Source of the DNA: Liolophura sinensis | Lineage: Eukaryota > Mollusca > Polyplacophora > Chitonida > Chitonidae | DNA length: 64,000 bases | Assembly: GCF_032854445.1 (NCBI RefSeq) | Contig: NC_088300.1 | Coordinates: 1,922,001 to 1,986,000, forward strand | Direction: 5' to 3' | Part shown: in pieces, positions 56,401 through 64,000 of the stretch | Position numbering within the stretch: position 1 is the first letter of the stretch | How the letters are laid out: the number at the start of each line of letters is the position of its first letter | Notes under the pieces: generated by a model | Database searches by the model: none | The model's input: the letters and a program-made list of their open reading frames with translations, nothing else | Told to the model about the DNA's origin: nothing | Program-made: the position numbers and the translations under genes

Positions 56401-57752
56401 CCACCATCAGGAGCTTTATCAGTGTGGTCACATGGTCATGGTGCTGTTTCAGTGCTGCTTCAGTGCTGCCATCAGGCTCTTTATCAGTGTGGTCACATGG
56501 TTACGGTGCTGGCTCACTTCCACCATCAGGAGCTTTATCAATGTGGTCACATCATCACTCACATGTTATAATGCTACTTTCACTGTTAGGTCTGCAGCTA
56601 TACATCAGGTGATATGTCATGTGGAGGCCTGTGGTTTACACCGTGTGCATGTCGCTGGTGGAGGCCTGTGGTTTACACTGTGTGCATGTCGCTGGTGGAG
56701 GCCTGTGGTTTATGCCGTGTGCGTGTTGCTGGTGGAGGCCTGTGGTTTACGCCGTGTGCATGTTGCTGGTGGAGGCCTGTGGTTTACGCCGTGTGCATGT
56801 CGCTGGTGAAGGCCTGTGGTTTACACCAAGCTCTCTGCTTTCTTCCACCCATTATACACATGACTGCCCTCATATAAATGAAAAATTTTGATTACCAAAC
56901 CTAGATTCTTCTAGATGTGCTATTACTTTTTCAGGTTTGTTACCTTGTAATATCCCTAGTGTAACTCTCAGTCCAATAGCCCCTGACAGTAAAAATGAGG
57001 TATTGGTGGGAGGTGCCAAACCTGGGAGCCCCACCCCTCTTAATGTTGGGGAGACCAAAGTGGAGGTGGAGGTGACCTCAGCAGATTGCTCAAACAAACA
57101 GGTCAGGTGTACTGTATAGCTGCTGTCATGAAAATTGTGTTGAAACATCAGGCTGCTTGAATTAATAACACGGCTATATACAAATTTTTCTCTTTCATCT
57201 TTTTTGTCTAACTTGTCTGTAATTTTCTACAGTCTGTAAAGTTTAACTTATATTAATTGATCATTTACTGAAGAACATTTATGACAGTGGGCGGTTTTAT
57301 GGTTGGCTGAGTACAGAGCCCTGGGATATCCAAAATATACCTCATAAGGTATCTAACAATTGTATGTATTCTGAGCTATGTTTGTTGGATTTCTGTCAGT
57401 CCCTTTGTTGAAAAATTTCCAACAGTCTTTGTGTTTTAATTTGTACTTTTTCAGACCTACGTTGTTCATATAACCAAAAAGCTGCTTCCTCGACTGGTGA
57501 AGTTTACGTCTTCTGAATTGGCCACCTCATTTGAGTGTCCAATCTCCCTCAGCCCGTACTACTGTCCAGTGTCCATACGAGGAAGTGACCCAAAGCATAC
57601 CTTCTCACGTCCATTAATCGATGAAATGACCCGAACCTCTAAGATTGACCCATTAAGTGGAGAACCTCTAGGCCCAGACTGGAAGGTCATTGAGTATGAC
57701 ATTGAAAAAAAGATGTCTGCTTCCACAGTGTCTATACCTTTGACATATGGAG
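47440..57752 (+). CDS. Cadherin-like beta-sandwich repeats plus U-box-like protein, 5' four exons
   Basis: Exons 47440-47601, 51443-51647, 56935-57101 and 57455-57752 join in phase (832 nt, 277 codons plus one base), with the frame open at the last donor. The following exons are not found before 64000, so the gene is partial. Residues about 5-90 and 95-180 are two tandem repeats of the type 'L..L.v..G.LsP.F.....dYsv.v', ending in 'kv.Vta.dg....Y.i.i.kr'. That is the pattern of the Pfam cadherin-like beta-sandwich domain (PF12733). From about residue 197 comes FECPISLSPYYCPVSIRGS, then HTFSRPLIDEM and KIDPLSGEPLGPDW, which follow the U-box layout (hydrophobic core, 'F.R..I', 'dPltg.pL'). A role as a ubiquitin ligase is therefore possible but unproven. 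No signal peptide is seen, so a surface cadherin is unlikely. I do not know a named orthologue. Confidence 0.8.
48132..49446 (+). CDS. Possible small nested gene of unknown function (two exons)
   Basis: An open frame of 109 codons begins at 48132 with composition unlike random DNA for this region (rich in W, H, L, R, K; for example GRWYCAHKVVMRRLQWI). It ends in a donor-like CAGAT|GTAAGTAGG at 48457/48458. A matching acceptor CTTCCAG at 49328 would continue in phase as IQVELKTVQNPSPKLDMPVQ and stop at 49444-49446 after a cysteine-containing tail, giving about 147 residues. It lies on the same strand within intron 1 of the cadherin-like gene, so it could be an alternative exon, a nested gene or a decayed element. 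No family recognised. Confidence 0.35.
49970..50375. mobile_element. SINE-like element with facing ends
   Basis: The left end 'TTTGATTGATTGATTCGTAT' and the complement of the right end ('AACAATCAAATAAATAAATA' on the plus strand) are both the ATTT/TTGATTG head of the dispersed family. Internal text 'TTGCCGGAGGTTGGTGGTTT' resembles its body in reverse. Two copies in opposite orientation or one foldback element would explain this. Intron 1 of the cadherin-like gene. Confidence 0.5.
50690..51325. repeat. AT-rich 58-61-bp minisatellite, about 11 copies
   Basis: 'GACTACTAATCAGTAATAAT' plus 'CATACTAGTCATAATGATTT' plus 'TTTATTTTTTGGATTCAA'. Two alternating variants (AATCAGTAATAAT and AATTAATTATAAT) appear in a mixed order. 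The array ends about 120 bp before exon 2 of the cadherin-like gene. Confidence 0.95.
51690..54850. repeat. About 62-bp minisatellite, roughly 50 copies
   Basis: 'GGTACAAGATGCTGTTGATA' plus 'ACTAATTAGAGAGGAATCAG' plus 'GGTATGCTCAGGTTACTGTG'. It begins about 40 bp after the exon 2 donor of the cadherin-like gene (51647). Variants include GACAACTAATTAG, TCCCCAAATGACTG and CATGTGTATGG. Multi-unit blocks repeat: the series near 51890-52100 recurs near 52670-52880. Confidence 0.95.
55794..55809. repeat. Short (GT)n microsatellite
   Basis: Eight GT dinucleotides in intron 2 of the cadherin-like gene. The rest of 54850-55930 shows no array and no coding-like exon. Confidence 0.9.
55935..56560. repeat. 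54-bp minisatellite, about 11 copies, open in several frames
   Basis: 'GGTTACGGTGCTGGCTCACT' plus 'GCCACCATCAGGAGCTTTAT' plus CAGTGTGGTCACAT. Because 54 is 18 codons, the array stays open in three plus-strand frames (up to 300 codons from 55907) and one minus-strand frame (173 codons). No start context, splice logic or protein family supports translation. Intron 2 of the cadherin-like gene. Confidence 0.93.
56615..56830. repeat. 37-39-bp minisatellite, six copies
   Basis: 'GTGGAGGCCTGTGGTTTACA' plus CCGTGTGCATGTCGCTG repeated, ending about 105 bp before exon 3 of the cadherin-like gene. Confidence 0.93.
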
Positions 57753-57789
57753 GTAAATTCATGGTGTATGTAAGTGGGGAAGTGTCCTT

Positions 57790-59455
57790 TGTACATCTTT
57801 GATATGGGAATGTCCTATATACATCACAGGTATGGGGATGTTCTATATACATCAAGGGTATGGGAATGTCCTACATACATCACAGGTATGGGAATGTCCT
57901 ACATACATCACAGGTATGGGAATGTCCTACATACACCATGGGTGTAGGAATGTCCTATATACATCACAGGTATGGGAATGTCCTATATACATCACAGGTA
58001 TGGGAATGTTCTATATACATCACAGGTATGTGAATGTCCTACATACATCACAGGTATGGGAATGTCCTACATACATCATGGGTGTAGGAATGTCCTATAT
58101 ACATCACAGGTATGGGAATGTCCTATATACATCACAGGTATGGGGTGTTCTATATACATCACAGGTATGTGAATGTCCTACATACATCACAGGTATGGGG
58201 TGTTCTATATACATCACAGGTATGTGAATGTCCTACATACATCACAGGCATGGGAATGTCCTACATACACCATGGGTGTAGGAATGTCCTATATACATCA
58301 TGGGTGTAGGAATGTCCTACATACATCACAGGTATGGGAATGTCCTACATACACCATGGGTGTAGGAATGTCCTATATACATCATGGGTGTAGGAATGTC
58401 CTATATACATCACAGGTATGGGAATGTCCTATATACATCACAGGTATGTGAATGTCCTACATGCATCACAGGTATGGGAATGTCCTACATACACCATGGG
58501 TGTAGGAATGTCCTATATACATCATGGGTGTAGGAATGTCCTATATACATCACAGGTATGGGAATGTCCTATATACATCACAGGTATGGGGTGTTCTATA
58601 TACATCACAGGGATGTGAATGTCCTATATACATCACAGGTATGGGAATGTCCTACAAACATCACAGGTATGGAAATGTCCTACATACATCATGGGTGTAG
58701 GAATGTCCTATATATATCACAGGTATGGGAATGTTCTATATACATCACAGGTATGTGAATGTCCTACATACATCATAGGTATGGGAATGTCCTACATACA
58801 CCATGGGTGTAGGAATGTCCTATATACATCACAGGTATGGGAATGTCCTATATACATCACAGGTATGGGGTGTTCTATATACATCACGGGGATGTGAATG
58901 TCCTATATACATCACAGGTATGTGAATGTCCTACATACATCACAGGTATGTGAATGTCCTACATACATCACAGGTATGGGAATGTCCTATATACATCACA
59001 GGTATGGGAATGTCCTATATACATCACAGGTATGGGAATGTCCTACATACATCATGGGTGTAGGAATGTCCTATATACATCGCAGGTATGGGAATGACCC
59101 ATATACATCACAGGTATGGGAATGTCCTATATACATCACAGGTATGGGAATGTCCTATATACATCACAGGTATGGGAATGTCCTATATACATCAAAGGTA
59201 TGGGAATATCCTATATACATCACAGGTGTGAAAATGTCCTAAATACATCACAGGTGTGGAAATGTCCTAAATACATCACAGGTGTGGGAATGTCCTATAT
59301 ACATCACAGGCGTGGTAATTTCCTATATACATCACAGATGTGGAAATGCCCTACACACATCACAGGTGTGGGAACATCCTATATACATCACAGGTGTGGA
59401 AGTGCCATGTATAAATCACATTTGTGGGATTGTTTTAAGTAGACCACAGATGTGA
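57790..59455. repeat. 28-bp minisatellite, about 60 copies
   Basis: 'TATGGGAATGTCCTATATAC' plus ATCACAGG. It begins about 40 bp after the exon 4 donor of the cadherin-like gene; the intervening intron bases 'GGGGAAGTGTCCTTTGTACA' look like a diverged first unit. Each unit contains CACAG|GTATGG, which reads as an acceptor fused to a donor. Overlapping plus-strand frames of 60-140 codons are artefacts of the period. Confidence 0.95.
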
Positions 59456-59915
59456 AAATGTCTTATATACACGATAGGTGTGGAAGTGTGCTATACACAC
59501 TATAGGTGTGGAAGTGTGCTATACACACAACAGGTGTCGGAATGTCCTATTTACACCACAGGTGTAGAGATGTCCTATGCACATCACAGGTGTGGGAATG
59601 TTCTATATACATCACAGGTGTGGGAGTGTTCTGTATACACAACAAGTGTGGGAATGCCCTATATACACCACAGGTGAGGAAGTGTCCTGTACAGATCACA
59701 GTTGTGGGAGTGTTCTATATACACAACAGGTGTGGGAATCCCCTTATACACCACAGGTGCAGAAGTGTCATATGCACATCACAGGTGTGGAAGTGTCCTA
59801 TTTACAGCACAGGTGTGGAAGTGTCCTGTACACATCATACATGTAGGTGTGGGAATGTCCTGTATGCAGGACAGGTGTGGAAGTGTCTTATATACATCAC
59901 AGATGTGGAATGTTC
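59456..59915. repeat. Diverged extension of the 28-bp array
   Basis: The units lengthen to about 28-31 bp with 'AGGTGTGGAAGTGTCCTATA' type sequence and much lower identity between copies. This fits an older array edge. A small GC-richer shift (TGTGGAAGTG) marks the change. Confidence 0.85.
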
Positions 59916-60534
59916 ACAGGTCAATGACGCTTCTTCGGGAAACTTTTTGGGTCATCTCTCAAACACTTTGAATGGTGAACACTTGTCTGGAGAAGTTCTC
60001 CGACGGTCTGCCAGATTCTCCTGAATGCTGTTCATGTCGCATGAGGGAGACATATTTCCCAACAAGGTATTCAGGTTTGCTTGTTTCGCGGGTCGCACTT
60101 TCAGGGCTCATCAGGGGATTGCATGTACTTGGTATGCATGCGTCTGTACTGTACCACCCCAAATGGTGTCACAGGGCACCTCTCGACATGCTTACATGGG
60201 GCCAGGACTTTCTAGCAATGCATGTCCAGGATCAGGGACGTGTACAAGTGCAGGGATACTGGGCTTCAGGGGCTCACGGGGATGGCACGGGGCCCATCCA
60301 TGTTCATCAGCTCCTGGTTGTGTTGTGGTACCTCTTCTGCCATCAGCACAGGTTCATCCGCCGGGATTTCCAGGTCGACTGCAGGATCCTCCACACTCTT
60401 GTGTGTGAGGTTTCTTGAGGCGACAGGCTCTGTGCACCTGCCTCACGGGGTCACCACAATGGTGCCGATCCATCTCACTGTTCCACACCACCTGTGAAGT
60501 GTTCATTGATCTGAACAAAGATGACGGTCTGCCA
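59916..60534. other. Unassigned GC-richer island between two arrays
   Basis: About 620 bp of non-repetitive sequence with clearly higher GC than the flanks. On the plus strand a 148-codon frame spans 59972-60418. On the minus strand shorter frames look more protein-like, including LNTLLGNMSPSCDMNSIQEN near 60085-60030 and a 58-codon frame at about 60445-60270 containing DPAVDLEIPADEPVLMAEE. None matches a family I know. A decayed mobile-element gene or an exon of a neighbouring gene are both possible. Confidence 0.35.
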
Positions 60535-63500
60535 TTTGTAGTTTCTAGAGCATCTGTCACGTAGGAGACGTGCAGGTTCTGCCGTGATCAATATGCCATT
60601 TGTAGCTTGTAGAGCATCTGTCACATAGGTGTCGTGCAGGTTTTGTCATGATCAGCCTGCCATTTGTAGCTTGTAGAGCATCGGTCACAAAGGTGCCATG
60701 CAGGTTCTGCCATGATCAATCTGCCATTTGTAGCTTGTAGAGCATCTGTCACATGGGTGTCGCACAGGTTCTGCCGTGATCAATCTGCCATTTGTAGCTT
60801 GTAGAGCATCTGTCACATAGGTGTTGTGCTGGTTCTGCCATGATCAATCTACCATTTGTAGCTTGTAGAGCATCGGTCACAAAGGTGCCATGCAGGTTCT
60901 GCCATGATCAATCTGCCATTTGTAGCTTGTAGAGCATCTGTCACATGGGTGTTGTGCTGGTTCTGCCATGATCAATCTACCATTTGTAGCTTGTAGAGCA
61001 TCTGTCACATAGGTGTTGTGCAGGTTTTGTCATGATGAGTCTGCCTTTTGTAGCTTGTAGAGCATCTGTCACATGGGTGTCGTACAGGTTCTGCCATGAT
61101 CAATCTACCATTTGTACCTTGTAGAGCATCTGTCAGATAGGTGTCATGCTGGTTCTGCCATGGTCAGTCTGCCATTTGTAGCTTGTAGAGCATCTGTCAG
61201 ATAGGTGTCATGCAGGTTCTGCCATGATCAGTCTGCCATTTGTAGCTTGTAGAGCATCTGTCACAAAGTTGTCATGCAAGTTCTGCCATGATCAGTCTGC
61301 CATTTGTAGCTTGTAGAGCATCTGTCACATAGGTGTCATGCAGGTTCTGCCATGATCAATCTGCCATTTATGGCTTGTAGAGCATCGGTCACAAAGCTGT
61401 CGTGCAGGTTCTGCCATGATCAATCTGCCATTTGTAGCTTGAAGAGCATCTGTCACATGGGTGTCGTACAGGTTCTGCCATGATTAATCTGCCATTTGTA
61501 ACTTCTAGAGCATCTGTCACATGGGTGTCGTACAGGTTCTGCCATGATCAATCTACCATTTGTAGCTTGTAGACCATCTGTCACAAAGGTGTCATGCGGT
61601 TCTGCCATGATCAGTCTGCCATTTGTAGCTTGTAGAGCATCTGTCACAAAGGTGTCATGCGGTTCTGCCATGATCAGTCTGCCATTTGTAGCTTGTAGAG
61701 CATCTGTCACAAAGGTGTCATGCAGGTTCTGCCATGATTAATCTGCCATTTGTAACTTCTAGAGCATCTGTCACATGGGTGTCGTACAGGTTCTGCCATG
61801 ATCAATCTACCATTTGTAGCTTGTAGAGCATCTGTCACATGGGTGTTGTGCTGGTTCTGCCATGATCAATCTACCATTTGTAGCTTGTAGAGCATCTGTC
61901 ACATGGGTGTTGTGCTGGTTCTGCCATGATCAATCTACCATTTGTAGCTTGTAGAGCATCTGTCACATAGGTGTCATGCAGGTTCTGCCATGATCAGTCT
62001 GCCATTTGTAGCTTGTAGAGCATCTGTCACAAAGGTGTCATGCGGTTCTGCCATGATCAGTCTGCCATTTGTAGCTTGTAGAGCATCTGTCACAAAGGTG
62101 TCATGCAGGTTCTGCCATGATTAATCTGCCATTTGTAGCTTCTAGAGCATCTGTCACATGGGTGTCGTACAGGTTCTGCCATGATCAATCTACCATTTGT
62201 AGCTTGTAGAGCATCTGTCACAAAGGTGTCATGCAGGTTCTGCCATGATTAATCTGCCATTTGTAACTTCTAGAGCATCTGTCACATGGGTGTCGTACAG
62301 GTTCTGCCATGATCAATCTACCATTTGTAGCTTGTAGAGCATCGGTCACAAAGGTGTCATGCAGGTTCTGCCATGATCAGTCTACCTTTTGTAACTTCTA
62401 GAGCATCTGTCACATGGGCGTTGTACAGGTTCTGCAATGATCAATCTACCATTTGTAGCTTGTAGAGCATCTGTCACATAGGTGTCATGCAGGTTCTGCC
62501 ATGATCAGTCTACCATTTGTAGCTTGTAGAGCATCTGTCACATAGGTGTCGTGCAGGTTTTGTCATGATCAGTCTGCCTTTTGTAGCTTGTAGAGAATCT
62601 GTCCCCCAGGTGACATGCAGGTTCTGCCATGATCAGTCTACCATTTGTAGCTTGTAGAGCATCTGTCACATTGGTGTCGTGCAGGTTTTGTCATGATCAG
62701 TCTGCCTTTTGTAGCTTGTAGAGAATCTGTCCCCCAGGTGACATGCAGGTTCTGCCATGATCAGTCTACCATTTGTAGCTTGTAGAGCATCTGTCACATA
62801 GGTGTCGTGCAGGTTTTGTCATGATCAGGCTGCCTTCTGTAGCTTGTAGAGAATCTGTCGCCCAGGTGACATGCAGGTTCTGCCATGATCAGTCTGCCAT
62901 TTGTAGCTTGTAGAGCATCTGTCACATAGGTGTCGTGCAGGTTCTGCCATGATCAGTCTGCCATTTGTAGCTTGTAGAGCATCTGTCACATAGGTGTCGT
63001 GCAGGTTCTGCCATGATCAGTCTACCATTTGTAGCTTGTAGAGCATCTGTCACATAGGTGTCGTGCAGGTTCTGCCATGATCAGTCTGCCATTTGTAGCT
63101 TGTAGAGCATCTGTCACATAGGTGTCATGCAGGTTCTGCCATGATCAGTCTGCCATTTGTACCTTGTAGAGCATCTGTCACATAGGTGTCATGCAGGTTC
63201 TGTCATGATCAGTCTACCATTTGTAGCTTGTAGAGCATCTGTCACATAGGTGTCGTGCAGGTTTTGTCATGATCAGTCTGCCTTTTGTAGCTTGTAGAGA
63301 ATCTGTCCCCCAGGTGACATGCAGGTTCTGCCATGATCAGTCTACCATTTGTAGCTTGTAGAGCATCGGTCACATAGGTGTCGTGCAGGTTTTGTCATGA
63401 TCAGTCTGCCTTTTGTAGCTTGTAGAGAATCTGTCCCCCAGGTGACATGCAGGTTCTGCCATGATCAATCTACTATTTGTAGCTTGTAGAGCATCTGTCA

Positions 63501-64000
63501 CATAGGTGTCGTGCAGGTTTTGTCATGATCAGCCTGCCATTTGTAGCTTGTAGAGCATCTGTCACATGGGTGTCGTACAGGTTCTGCCATGATCAATCTA
63601 CCATTTGTAGCTTGTAGAGCATCGGTCACATAGGTGTCATGCAGGTTCTGTCATGATCAATCTGCCATTTGTAGCTTGTAGAGCATCTGTCACATAGGTG
63701 TCGTGCAGGTTCTGTCATGATCAGTCTGCCTTTTGTAGCTTGTAGAGCATCTGTCACATGGGTGTCGTACAGGTTCTGCAATGATCAATCTACCATTTGT
63801 AGCTTGTAGAGCATCTGTCACATAGGTGTCATGCAGGTTTTGTCATGATCAGTCTGCCTTTTGTAGCTTGTAGAGAATCTGTCCCCCAGGTGACATGCAG
63901 GTTCTGCCATGATCAGTCTACCATTTGTAGCTTGTAGAGCATCAGTTACATAGGTGTCGTGCAGGTTTTGTTATGATCAGCCTGCCATTTGTAGCTTGTA
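60530..64000. repeat. 64-bp minisatellite, more than 50 copies, running off the right edge
   Basis: 'CTGCCATTTGTAGCTTGTAG' plus 'AGCATCTGTCACATAGGTGT' plus 'CGTGCAGGTTCTGCCATGAT' plus CAGT. From about 62560 a second unit type with 'GAATCTGTCCCCCAGGTGAC' alternates with the first, giving 128-bp dimers. Copies with CATGCGGTTCTG are two bases short. The length is unknown because the window ends inside the array. Confidence 0.95.

Noticed and set aside
55907-56809. 300-codon open frame, the longest in the window
   Set aside because: It runs across a 54-bp and a 37-39-bp array. The unit length of 18 codons keeps several frames open on both strands, and no splice or family evidence supports a protein.
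57799-59846. Many 65-142-codon frames reading YIHHRYGNVL-type repeats
   Set aside because: Artefacts of the 28-bp intronic minisatellite; all frames overlap each other.

Overview
This is animal nuclear DNA: AT-rich, intron-rich, with three genes whose exons join in phase into highly conserved animal proteins. Dispersed repeats ending in an (ATTT)n-rich head followed by a 'TTTTACGYCGTACTC'-like body, plus two other short interspersed families that I recognise from bivalve and gastropod genomes, point to a lophotrochozoan, most likely a mollusc. The species cannot be named from the sequence alone.

Layout. (1) 1-13258, minus strand: the first 13 coding exons (545 codons) of CEP128, a coiled-coil centriole appendage protein; the C-terminal half lies off the left edge. 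(2) 13259-18523: about 5.3 kb between divergent start codons, with a CRE/E2F-like cluster near 16.48 kb. (3) 18524-26630, plus strand: complete RAD51 recombinase, nine coding exons, 339 residues. (4) 26631-29906: convergent intergenic space. (5) 29907-47233, minus strand: complete POLA2 (B subunit of DNA polymerase alpha-primase), 18 coding exons, about 599-602 residues, including one probable U12-type intron. (6) 47234-47439: a 206-bp head-to-head promoter with a palindromic E2F site. (7) 47440-57752, plus strand: the first four coding exons of an unfamiliar gene encoding two cadherin-like beta-sandwich repeats followed by a U-box-like segment. A possible small nested gene lies in its first intron. 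(8) 57753-64000: tandem arrays and a short unassigned island.

RAD51 and POLA2 both act in S phase (homologous recombination and lagging-strand priming), CEP128 at the mother centriole. E2F-like elements sit in both divergent promoter intervals, which would suit cell-cycle control, but this is inference.

The most unusual property is minisatellite DNA: by eye about a third of the window, nearly all intronic. At least four arrays are built from the edge of a neighbouring exon, splice site included: RAD51 exon 4 donor, RAD51 exon 8 donor, CEP128 exon 7 donor and POLA2 exon 11 acceptor. In two of them most copies carry a change that destroys the duplicated splice site (RAD51 donor +1 G to A; POLA2 acceptor CAG to CAT), while in the other two many copies keep usable-looking sites. 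I regard this as the best lead in the window.
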